Origin: Ruminococcaceae bacterium UBA6392
GTDB taxonomy: Bacteria > Bacillota > Clostridia > Oscillospirales > Acutalibacteraceae
Length of the DNA: 6,145 nt
NCBI GenBank assembly: GCA_002438685.1
Contig: DJQG01000160.1
Coordinates: forward strand, 10,177 to 16,321
Direction of reading: 5' to 3'
The position numbers and the translations under genes are program-made. Within the stretch, counting starts at the first letter, position 1. Each line of letters starts with the position of its first letter. The notes under the pieces were generated by a model. The model had not been told where the DNA came from and made no database searches. It was given only the letters and a program-made list of their open reading frames with translations. This document shows, in pieces, positions 1-5,630 of this stretch.

Positions 1-164
1 TCGAGCACGACGGTATACTGCTTGATTATGCCGTTGGCTTCGAGCTTTTTGATGCGCTCGATAACGGCCGAGACGGACATGTTGACCTGCGAGCCGATTA
101 CCGAAGCGTTTTCTCTTGCGTTTTTCTTGAGACATTCGATTATCTTAACATCTATCTTGTCCAA
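1..164 (-). CDS. Lrp/AsnC-family transcriptional regulator, N-terminal part (runs off window)
   Basis: The minus strand encodes 54 codons beginning MDKIDVKIIECLKKNAREN and continuing through SVSAVIERIKKLEANGIIKQY to the window edge. This is the N-terminal winged helix-turn-helix of Lrp/AsnC regulators: an initial 'D.iD.kIi..L..NaR' helix (residues 2-18), then the recognition helix (about 29-41), then the 'LE.nGIIk.Yt' wing (41-51). The C-terminal RAM effector-binding domain lies outside the window. Family members bind DNA as dimers or octamers and respond to amino acids or other small molecules; the ligand here is unknown. The start is taken as TTG at 164-162. It is the only usual start codon (ATG, GTG or TTG) in frame between the upstream in-frame stop (TAA, 215-213) and the conserved region, and AGGGG (177-173) lies 8 nt before it. 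The gene has its own promoter and lies downstream of the patatin-like gene. Family assignment is firm; the specific regulator is not identifiable. Confidence 0.9.
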   Translation of the reverse strand, partial: MDKIDVKIIECLKKNARENASVIGSQVNMSVSAVIERIKKLEANGIIKQYTVVL

Positions 165-172
165 GATATCAT

Positions 173-177
173 CCCCT
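173..177 (-). promoter_or_regulatory. Ribosome binding site deciding the TTG start of the Lrp/AsnC gene
   Basis: Read on the minus strand, AGGGG is followed by 8 nt and then TTG at 164-162. The overlapping ATG at 172-170 opens a frame that hits TAG after six codons, so it cannot be the start. This supports TTG initiation. Confidence 0.7.
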
Positions 178-209
178 GTGCCGCGGTCTGCGCCGCGTGA
201 ATTTTCTCT

Positions 210-239
210 ATTTTAACACCGCTGTCGCTAAAAAGTAAA
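210..239 (-). promoter_or_regulatory. Predicted sigma-A promoter for the Lrp/AsnC gene
   Basis: On the minus strand, TTTACT (239-234; 4 of 6 matches to TTGACA) is followed by an 18-nt spacer and TAAAAT (215-210; 5 of 6 matches to TATAAT). Transcription would start near 203, giving a leader of about 40 nt before the TTG start. The surrounding sequence is AT-rich. The -35 match is moderate, so this is a good but unproven promoter. Confidence 0.6.
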
Positions 240-244
240 GTTTT

Positions 245-260
245 TTCTGGAATTTCTGAA
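245..260. promoter_or_regulatory. Imperfect palindrome upstream of the Lrp/AsnC promoter, possible operator
   Basis: TTCTGGAATTTCTGAA is a 16-bp imperfect dyad (6 of 8 positions symmetric) with an AATT core, lying just upstream of the -35 element at 234-239. It is flanked by a second dyad, AAAGTT (237-242) and AACTTT (259-264). Lrp-family proteins often bind imperfect AT-centred palindromes of about 15 bp and regulate their own gene. A role as an autoregulatory operator is inferred from position and shape only. Confidence 0.3.
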
Positions 261-382
261 CTTTTTATCTTTTGGTGCTTTTACGGCACAGTAAACCGAA
301 ATTTTTATCAAATCCGTGAATGCCGCCTTCGCATTGCGCGTCATATTAAATCGGTGTGTTGCGTTATCCGGTGAAAATATAA

Positions 383-420
383 AGGTCATAATCCGCGTTG
401 TCAGCCGTGAATTATGACCT
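383..420 (-). terminator. Hairpin terminator downstream of the patatin-like gene
   Basis: AGGTCATAAT (383-392) and ATTATGACCT (411-420) are perfect 10-bp inverted arms around an 18-nt loop. The loop can extend the stem by four more pairs after one mismatch (394-397 with 406-409). On the minus strand the hairpin is followed by TTATATTTTC, a short U-rich tail, and it lies 45 nt past the stop codon of the patatin-like gene. It separates that gene from the promoter of the regulator gene further along the same strand. The tail is not a pure U run, so efficiency is uncertain. The other side is also T-rich, so it could work in both directions. Confidence 0.65.
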
Positions 421-464
421 CTGTTTATTTTGCTTTTGGTCTGCGCCGAACGCGACGGAATTCA

Positions 465-1322
465 TTAGGCGGTTTTTTCGCCGGGCGCTTTTATCTCGCT
501 GAGGTGCTCGTCCGCGCAGCGGCGACCCTCTTCGTAGAGCTTTTCGAGGGCGGCGGGCTCACGGGTCAGCGTGTTCACGCCGTAGCAGTCTTGCGGGGCT
601 AAGATAATCACCTTTCCCAGCTCCCGAAGCTTTATCGCCTCTTCAAGCTGGCGGTTGTATACCTCGTGCCTTACGGCGAGGCGGTCGAAGACTTTCGGAT
701 ATTTTTTCAGCGCGGCTTTGATTATCGGCATATGCTTCTGCGGCGACTTTCGAAAGTCAACGGGCTTCGAGATGACAACTATAACTTTGTCGCAGCCCAT
801 GTCAAACGCCTTCTGAAAGGGAATGGGGTCGGAGATTCCGCCGTCGAAGCAGTCCTTGCCGTCGATAACTACCGGTTTGCACACCGCGGGCAGGCAGCAT
901 GAGGCTTTTATGACCGTCAGGTCGTCGCGCTTTATGCTGCTTTTGGGGAAGTATATCGGCTCTCCGGTCTCGCCGTCGGTGACTACGGTTATGAAATCCG
1001 TGGGGTTCGCTGTAAAAGCGTCGTAGTTCAGCGGATCCTCGCCGTCGGAGTTTGAAATGGTGGAGTAAATATAATCAAGCCCGATATATGAGCCGCTGTG
1101 TATGAAATTGTCGAAGCTCATATATTGCTTGCGCCGGGCGTAGTTTACATAAAAACGCTTGACGCGGTCATGGTGCCCGGCGGCATAAGAGATGAGATTC
1201 GCACTGCCCGCCGAGACGCCTATGCACAGGTCGAAGTTTATTTCCTCTTCAATAAAGCGATCATAAATGCCCGCAGAAAAAACTCCGCGCATTCCGCCGC
1301 CTGCGTCAACAATTCCTGTCAT
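465..1322 (-). CDS. Patatin-like phospholipase (YjjU-type serine lipid acyl hydrolase)
   Basis: This 285-residue protein has the complete patatin catalytic set. Counting from the chosen start, there is a glycine-rich oxyanion loop DAGGGMRG (residues 6-13), the nucleophile elbow GVSAG with the active serine at about residue 37, and the DGG motif in FDGGISDPIP with the catalytic aspartate at about 160. The layout and the 'SDPIP' segment resemble E. coli YjjU and related bacterial patatins; the C-terminal part (about 190-280) resembles the extension common in these proteins. Such enzymes hydrolyse acyl esters of lipids with a Ser-Asp dyad; the substrate here is unknown. No signal peptide or membrane segment is visible, so it is probably cytoplasmic. 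The start is ATG at 1322-1320 because GGAGG lies 6 nt before it. An ATG seven codons upstream (1343) has no ribosome binding site and would sit only about 8 nt into the transcript. The gene ends in tandem stops, TAA then TGA. Confidence 0.93.
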   Translation of the reverse strand: MTGIVDAGGGMRGVFSAGIYDRFIEEEINFDLCIGVSAGSANLISYAAGHHDRVKRFYVNYARRKQYMSFDNFIHSGSYIGLDYIYSTISNSDGEDPLNYDAFTANPTDFITVVTDGETGEPIYFPKSSIKRDDLTVIKASCCLPAVCKPVVIDGKDCFDGGISDPIPFQKAFDMGCDKVIVVISKPVDFRKSPQKHMPIIKAALKKYPKVFDRLAVRHEVYNRQLEEAIKLRELGKVIILAPQDCYGVNTLTREPAALEKLYEEGRRCADEHLSEIKAPGEKTA

Positions 1323-1328
1323 TCTCTT

Positions 1329-1333
1329 CCTCC
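1329..1333 (-). promoter_or_regulatory. Ribosome binding site deciding the patatin-like gene start
   Basis: GGAGG on the minus strand, followed by AAGAGA and ATG (1322-1320). The motif lies inside the seven-codon extension that would result from starting at 1343, so that extension is almost certainly untranslated leader. Confidence 0.85.
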
Positions 1334-1357
1334 GTAAACGCATTGAAAATCTTGAGT

Positions 1358-1386
1358 ATTATAACACACGCGCCGGCATAAGTCAA
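1358..1386 (-). promoter_or_regulatory. Strong sigma-A promoter for the patatin-like gene
   Basis: On the minus strand, TTGACT (1386-1381; 5 of 6 matches) is separated by exactly 17 nt from a perfect TATAAT (1363-1358). The expected start is near 1351, giving a leader of about 28 nt that contains the GGAGG site. An inverted repeat, GCCGG (1372-1376) and CCGGC (1389-1393), brackets the -35 element and could be a repressor site. Confidence 0.85.
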
Positions 1387-1543
1387 AACCGGCACGGGAT
1401 ATTATCGGCGGATTTTCGGCTGAATATGCACCGATTTTTGCTTATATATACCTTTTAAAAAGCAAATTTGCCGGATGTAAAGACGGATGCGGGAGAATGT
1501 TGCAAAAAGTTTGAATTTACCCCGAAAAAAGCCGTATCTCCTC
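1387..1543. other. AT-rich divergent promoter gap between the patatin-like gene and rpoB
   Basis: No coding region is supported here. It holds an inverted repeat, TTTGCTT (1437-1443) and AAGCAAA (1460-1466), around 16 AT-rich bases, and two CGGATG copies (1472-1477 and 1484-1489). A-tracts near 1503-1507 and 1525-1530 lie about 15-40 bases upstream of the rpoB -35 element and could act as an UP element. The roles are inferred from position. Confidence 0.4.
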
Positions 1544-1572
1544 TTGACAAAATGTGGTTAGCAGTGTAAAAT
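1544..1572 (+). promoter_or_regulatory. Consensus sigma-A promoter for rpoBC
   Basis: A perfect TTGACA (1544-1549) is followed by a 17-nt spacer and TAAAAT (1567-1572; 5 of 6 matches), with A-tracts upstream. Transcription should start at the A residues near 1577-1578, about 234 nt before the rpoB start codon. This strength fits a gene needed at high level. A second TATAAT at 1588-1593 has only a weak -35 (TGTAAA at 1565-1570) and may be fortuitous. Confidence 0.85.
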
Positions 1573-1605
1573 GTAAAACTGCACAATTATAATGGAGCGT
1601 TGTGT

Positions 1606-1628
1606 GCCCGGCCTTTTAGGCTAAGGGC
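1606..1628 (+). other. Leader hairpin 1
   Basis: GCCC (1606-1609) pairs with GGGC (1625-1628) and GCCT (1611-1614) with AGGC (1618-1621) around a UUU loop. G1610 can wobble-pair with U1622, leaving AA (1623-1624) as a two-base bulge. Confidence 0.5.
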
Positions 1629-1644
1629 TTGTTACAGCTTTCCC

Positions 1645-1664
1645 GAAACGCGGAAAACCGCTTC
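1645..1664 (+). other. Leader hairpin 2 (AAAA tetraloop)
   Basis: GCGG (1650-1653) pairs with CCGC (1658-1661) around AAAA. Flanking GAAA and TTC can extend the stem past a bulged C1649. Confidence 0.5.
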
Positions 1665-1676
1665 ATTATTGCATTT

Positions 1677-1698
1677 CAACGCTCTTCAAAAGAGCTTG
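1677..1698 (+). other. Leader hairpin 3
   Basis: GCTCTT (1681-1686) and AAGAGC (1690-1695) form six perfect pairs around a CAA loop. CAA (1677-1679) and TTG (1696-1698) add three pairs past a bulged C1680. Confidence 0.55.
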
Positions 1699-1703
1699 CG
1701 CGA

Positions 1704-1768
1704 GCCGTCAATTGACAAAAGTGTATAGCCCCGAAAAAATGGGATATCTGCTTCTGTCAATTGATGGT
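1704..1768 (+). other. Leader hairpin 4: long imperfect stem just before rpoB, possible RNase III-type site
   Basis: Positions 1704-1731 fold back on 1741-1768 in unbroken register: 25 of 28 positions pair (four as G-U). The only mismatches are 1718/1754, 1724/1748 and 1728/1744, there are no bulges, and the loop is 9 nt (1732-1740). The outer arm CCGTCAATTGACA (1705-1717) pairs fully with TGTCAATTGATGG (1755-1767). No U-run follows, which argues against a terminator. Its length suits a double-strand-specific RNase III cut or a stability element. In E. coli RNase III cuts between rplL and rpoB, so processing at this place has precedent; here it is inference. Confidence 0.6.
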
Positions 1769-1796
1769 GATAACACGAAACGGATGAAAAAAGAAC

Positions 1797-1800
1797 GGAG
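1797..1800 (+). promoter_or_regulatory. Ribosome binding site of rpoB
   Basis: GGAG, within AACGGAGTGA, lies 11 nt before ATG at 1812. A GTG start at 1800 is possible in the same frame but would overlap this motif and have only a weak A-rich site upstream. ATG also gives the N-terminus MLNVKPVK that I associate with clostridial RpoB. Confidence 0.65.
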
Positions 1801-1811
1801 TGAATTGGCCT

Positions 1812-4800
1812 ATGCTGAATGTTAAGCCCGTCAAAAAAGGAACGACCACGCGCATGAGCTTCGGCAAGATCGAAGAAGTCATGGAGATGCCCAATCTCAT
1901 CGAGGTTCAGAAGAACTCGTACAAATGGTTTCTCGACACCGGACTCAAGGAGGTGTTCCGCGACATAGCGGAAATCACCGACTACACCGGCAACTGGGTG
2001 CTGACCTTTATAGACTATCGCATTGACGAGAAGACTAAACACACCGTGCAGGAGTGCAAGGAGCGCGACGCTACCTATGCAGCCCCCATGCGCGTCACTG
2101 TGCGTCTGCTCAACAAGGAGACGGGTGCAATAAAGGAGTCCGAGGTCTTTATGGGTGAGTTCCCCATCATGACCGACAGCGGCACCTTTGTTATCAACGG
2201 CGCAGAGAGAGTCATCGTCTCCCAGCTTGTCCGTTCGCCGGGCGTATATTTCGATATGACCCACGACAAGACCGGTATCGAGCTGTTCTCAAGCACAATC
2301 AACCCCAACCGCGGCGCATGGCTTGAGTATGAGACGGACATAAACGACGTCTATTATGTAAGAATAGACAAGAACAGAAAGATATTCATCACCACTTTCA
2401 TCAGAGCACTCGGACTCGGTACGGACGATGAGATCCGCGAGTTCTTCGGCAACGATGAAAGAATCGAAGCCACCATCGAGAGAGACGAGACGAAGAATCA
2501 GGGCGAAGCGCTCATGGAGGTCTTCAAGCGTCTGCGTCCCGGCGAGCCCGTGACCCTTGAGTCCGCCCAGCAGCTGCTCGACAATCTCTTCTTCGATCCG
2601 CGCAGATACGATATCTCGCGCGTCGGCAGATACAAATATAATAAGAAGCTTGCTATTGCCGCCCGCCTTGCAGGCTGCAAGCTTGCCGAGCCCGTTATCG
2701 CTCCGCTGACCGGCGAGATTCTTGCCGAGGCAGGCGAGGTCGTTACCAAGGCGAAGGCTAAAGAGATCGAGCGCGCAGGCGTTATGGTCGCCGTCGCCGA
2801 TGTCGAGGGCAAGAAGGTCAAAATTATCTCCAACGGCATGGTCGATCCCATGGACTATGTGCCCGAGGGCGTGACCAAGGAAGAGCTTCTTGAAGCCGGC
2901 ATCAACGAAAAGGTTCGTTTCCAGATAATCACCGAGATAGTCGACGAGTGCGGCGACGACAAAGAGGCTCTTCTCGAGCAGCTCAGACTTCGCCACGACG
3001 ACCTTATCCCGAACCACATCATAATCGACGATATCTTCTCTTCGATAAACTATATCAACTGCCTTGCGAATAAGATAGGCACCACGGATGACATCGACCA
3101 CCTCGGCAACAGACGTATCCGCTGCGTGGGCGAGTTGCTCCAGAATCAGTTCAGAATCGGTCTGTCGAGAATGGAAAGGGTTGTCCGCGAGAGAATGACC
3201 CTCCAGGCTCAGGAGAAGGAGGAGAACATCACTCCTCAGGCTCTTATCAACATCCGCCCTGTCATGATGGCGATAAAGGAGTTCTTCGGTTCTTCCCCGC
3301 TGTCACAGTTCATGGATCAGATCAACCCCCTTGCGGAGCTGACTCATAAGCGCCGTCTTTCCGCCCTCGGTCCCGGCGGTCTTTCGAGAGACCGTGCAGG
3401 ATTCGAAGTCCGAGACGTTCACTACTCGCATTACGGCAGAATGTGCCCCATCGAGACTCCCGAAGGTTCCAACGTCGGACTTATCTCCTACCTTGCAACT
3501 TTCGCGCGCATAAATGAATACGGATTCATCGAGGCTCCGTTCAGAAAGGTCGACAAGACCACCGGACGCGTCACAGACGAAGTTGAGTATATGACAGCCG
3601 ATGTCGAGGACGATTACATTGTCGCCCAGGCGAACGAGCCGCTCGATGAGAACGGAATGTTCGTCCACGAGAGAGTCAACGCAAGACACAGGGACGGCTT
3701 CCTTGAAATTGACCGCATGAAGGTCGATTACATGGACGTCTCCCCGAAGATGGTCGTCTCCGTCGCAACTTCGATGATTCCGTTCCTTGAGAACGACGAC
3801 GCAAACCGAGCCCTCATGGGATCGAACATGCAGAAGCAGGCGGTTCCGCTGCTCAAGACCGAGAGCCCGATTGTCGGCACAGGTATGGAATATAAAGCGG
3901 CTGTCGACTCCGGCGTTGTCGTGCTTGCAAAGCACTCTGGACGCGTCACAAAGGTCGACGCCGAGCAGATTGAGATTCTCAGCGACGAGAACATTCTCGA
4001 CCATTACGATATAATCAAGTTCATGCGCTCCAACCAGGGCACATGCGTCAACCAGCGCCCGATAGTCACCCTCAACCAGCGCGTTGAAAAGGGCGACGTC
4101 ATAGCCGACGGTCCCGCAACGGATCACGGTGAGATATCCCTCGGCAAGAACGCCCTCGTCGGCTTCATGACCTGGGAAGGCTACAACTACGAGGACGCGG
4201 TTCTCATCAACGAAAAGATGGTTCGCAACGATGTCTACACCTCGATCCACATCGAGAAGCACGAGATCGAAGCGAGAGATACAAAGCTCGGACCCGAGGA
4301 GATCACAAGGGATATCCCGAACGTCTCCGATGATCTTCTGAGCAACCTTGACGAGCGCGGCATAATTCGCGTCGGCGCCGAAGTTCACTCCGGCGACATC
4401 CTTGTCGGTAAGGTAACGCCCAAGGGCGAGACCGAGCTTACAGCAGAAGAGAGATTGCTCCGCGCCATATTCGGCGAGAAGGCGAAAGAGGTCAGAGATA
4501 CCTCTCTCAAGGTTTCCCACGGCGAATACGGTATCGTCGTCAAGGTCGAAGAGTTCACCCGCGAAAACAGCGATGAGCTCGCACCCGGCGTAAACAAGGT
4601 CGTCCGTTGCTATATCGCCCAGAAGCGTAAGCTTTCCGTCGGCGATAAGATGGCAGGTCGCCACGGTAACAAGGGTGTTGTTTCAAGAATACTTTCTCAG
4701 GAGGATATGCCCTTCCTTCCGGACGGCACGCCGCTCGATATCGTGCTCAACCCCCTGGGCGTTCCCTCCCGAATGAATATCGGTCAGGTGCTCGAAGTGC

Positions 4801-5585
4801 ATCTCGGCTTCGCCGCGAGGCATCTGGGCTACAAGGTCGAGACTCCCGTCTTCGACGGCGCGCACGAGGATGATATCCGCGAAGCGCTCAAGCAGGCAGG
4901 ACTCAGAGAGGACGGCAAGACGATACTCTACGACGGACGTACCGGCAGACAGTTCGATAACCCCGTCACCGTCGGCGTCATGTATTACCTCAAGCTGTTC
5001 CACCTTGTTGACGATAAGATTCACGCACGTTCCACCGGTCCGTACTCGCTCGTTACGCAGCAGCCCCTCGGCGGTAAAGCCCAGTTCGGCGGTCAGCGTT
5101 TCGGTGAGATGGAAGTTTGGGCTCTCGAGGCTTACGGCGCTGCCTACACACTCCAGGAAATTTTGACAGTCAAGTCCGACGATGTTGTCGGCCGTGTCAA
5201 GACCTACGAGGCGATAGTCAAGGGCAACAACGTTCCCAAGCCCGGCATTCCCGAGTCGTTCAAGGTTCTCGTCAAAGAGCTTCAGTCCCTCTGCCTTGAT
5301 GTCAGCGTTCTTGATGCGGACGGCGAAGAGATAGACCTCAAGCAGACCGACGAGGAACTTGGATTTGCACCTTCAGACGATAAGGCATTCTCCTCCGTCA
5401 ACGACGCCGGTACTGCAGGCGGCTACGGCACGGAAAACGAAGAGGGCGATATCTTCAATGTCGGCTCCGACGAGGACGACGATGACAGCGCCGATTTCGC
5501 AGACGATGCCGAGGGCGAAGATGACTACTATGACGGCGACATCTTCTCCGACAGCGAAGGCGAGCTTGACGACTACGACGACTGA
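1812..5585 (+). CDS. rpoB: DNA-directed RNA polymerase beta subunit
   Basis: This is the complete 1,257-residue beta subunit of RNA polymerase, which with beta' forms the catalytic centre of transcription in the cytoplasm. The N-terminal part (about 10-450) holds the protrusion and lobe ('MPNLIEVQKNSYKWFL', 'INGAERVIVSQLVRSPGVYF'). The fork and rifampicin pocket follow (about 455-525: GSSPLSQFMDQINPLAEL, then THKRRLSALGPGGL). Next come the GYNYED motif with E794 and D795 near the active site, and GDKMAGRHGNKG with lysines K946 and K954, equivalent to E. coli K1065 and K1073. The C-terminal clamp-contacting segment (about 1078-1125) includes LVTQQPLGGKAQFGGQRFGE. Large proteobacterial-type insertions are absent, as in Bacillus. 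Residues 1168-1257 form an extended tail that becomes almost purely acidic. Rifampicin-contact residues Q499, D502, H512, R515 and S517 are the sensitive type. ATG at 1812 is preferred to GTG at 1800. The gene starts a transcription unit that continues into rpoC. Confidence 0.98.
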   Translation: MLNVKPVKKGTTTRMSFGKIEEVMEMPNLIEVQKNSYKWFLDTGLKEVFRDIAEITDYTGNWVLTFIDYRIDEKTKHTVQECKERDATYAAPMRVTVRLLNKETGAIKESEVFMGEFPIMTDSGTFVINGAERVIVSQLVRSPGVYFDMTHDKTGIELFSSTINPNRGAWLEYETDINDVYYVRIDKNRKIFITTFIRALGLGTDDEIREFFGNDERIEATIERDETKNQGEALMEVFKRLRPGEPVTLESAQQLLDNLFFDPRRYDISRVGRYKYNKKLAIAARLAGCKLAEPVIAPLTGEILAEAGEVVTKAKAKEIERAGVMVAVADVEGKKVKIISNGMVDPMDYVPEGVTKEELLEAGINEKVRFQIITEIVDECGDDKEALLEQLRLRHDDLIPNHIIIDDIFSSINYINCLANKIGTTDDIDHLGNRRIRCVGELLQNQFRIGLSRMERVVRERMTLQAQEKEENITPQALINIRPVMMAIKEFFGSSPLSQFMDQINPLAELTHKRRLSALGPGGLSRDRAGFEVRDVHYSHYGRMCPIETPEGSNVGLISYLATFARINEYGFIEAPFRKVDKTTGRVTDEVEYMTADVEDDYIVAQANEPLDENGMFVHERVNARHRDGFLEIDRMKVDYMDVSPKMVVSVATSMIPFLENDDANRALMGSNMQKQAVPLLKTESPIVGTGMEYKAAVDSGVVVLAKHSGRVTKVDAEQIEILSDENILDHYDIIKFMRSNQGTCVNQRPIVTLNQRVEKGDVIADGPATDHGEISLGKNALVGFMTWEGYNYEDAVLINEKMVRNDVYTSIHIEKHEIEARDTKLGPEEITRDIPNVSDDLLSNLDERGIIRVGAEVHSGDILVGKVTPKGETELTAEERLLRAIFGEKAKEVRDTSLKVSHGEYGIVVKVEEFTRENSDELAPGVNKVVRCYIAQKRKLSVGDKMAGRHGNKGVVSRILSQEDMPFLPDGTPLDIVLNPLGVPSRMNIGQVLEVHLGFAARHLGYKVETPVFDGAHEDDIREALKQAGLREDGKTILYDGRTGRQFDNPVTVGVMYYLKLFHLVDDKIHARSTGPYSLVTQQPLGGKAQFGGQRFGEMEVWALEAYGAAYTLQEILTVKSDDVVGRVKTYEAIVKGNNVPKPGIPESFKVLVKELQSLCLDVSVLDADGEEIDLKQTDEELGFAPSDDKAFSSVNDAGTAGGYGTENEEGDIFNVGSDEDDDDSADFADDAEGEDDYYDGDIFSDSEGELDDYDD

Positions 5586-5594
5586 GAACAGTCA

Positions 5595-5620
5595 CCTTAA
5601 AAATATATTTTAAAAAGGGG
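5595..5620 (+). promoter_or_regulatory. rpoB-rpoC gap: AU-rich dyad and rpoC ribosome binding site
   Basis: The 45-nt gap holds the perfect palindrome AAAATATATTTT (5600-5611). It is flanked by CCTT (5595-5598) and AAGG (5615-5618), which can pair. AGGGG (5616-5620), 10 nt before the rpoC ATG, is the likely ribosome binding site, so the dyad would cover part of it. No G+C stem with a U-run is present, so this is not a terminator, and rpoB and rpoC should be co-transcribed. Confidence 0.5.
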
Positions 5621-5630
5621 CAGTCAACGG

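Larger units (their letters stand above)
1578..1811 (+). promoter_or_regulatory. Long structured 5' leader of rpoB
   Basis: Between the predicted transcription start and the rpoB start codon lie about 234 nt with no convincing gene. Four hairpins follow one another: 1606-1628, 1645-1664, 1677-1698 and 1704-1768. None is followed by a run of U, so none looks like an intrinsic terminator. I do not recognise the set as a known riboswitch or as the L10 ribosomal protein leader. The leader could control translation, stability or processing of the rpoBC message; that is inference from the folding potential and the length. Confidence 0.55.

Noticed and set aside
414..602. 62-codon plus-strand frame over the end of the patatin-like gene
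   Set aside because: Antisense to a well-supported gene and starting in its terminator hairpin; no domain or ribosome binding site.
1588..1593. Second TATAAT downstream of the rpoB promoter
   Set aside because: The matching -35 (TGTAAA, 1565-1570) fits only 3 of 6 bases; the upstream TTGACA/TAAAAT pair is far better.
1592..1624. Possible 10-codon leader peptide (ATG at 1592, or GTG at 1604 after GGAG) ending in TAA before leader hairpin 2
   Set aside because: The ATG has no ribosome binding site, the GTG version is only six codons, and no run of regulatory codons is visible, so a leader peptide cannot be supported.
1704..1768. Long hairpin as an intrinsic terminator
   Set aside because: It is followed by TGATAACACG rather than a U-run, and it lies between a strong promoter and an essential gene.
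1686..2264. 192-codon minus-strand frame reaching into the rpoB leader
   Set aside because: Mostly antisense to the rpoB N-terminus; its end lies in the long hairpin, and no promoter or ribosome binding site supports it.
2289..3101. 270-codon open frame on the minus strand inside rpoB
   Set aside because: Shadow of rpoB on the opposite strand; the product resembles no known family and conserved RpoB sequence explains the DNA.
3303..4664. 453-codon open frame on the minus strand inside rpoB
   Set aside because: It is antisense to a fully conserved part of rpoB, has no recognisable domain, and is expected from codon bias in GC-rich coding DNA.
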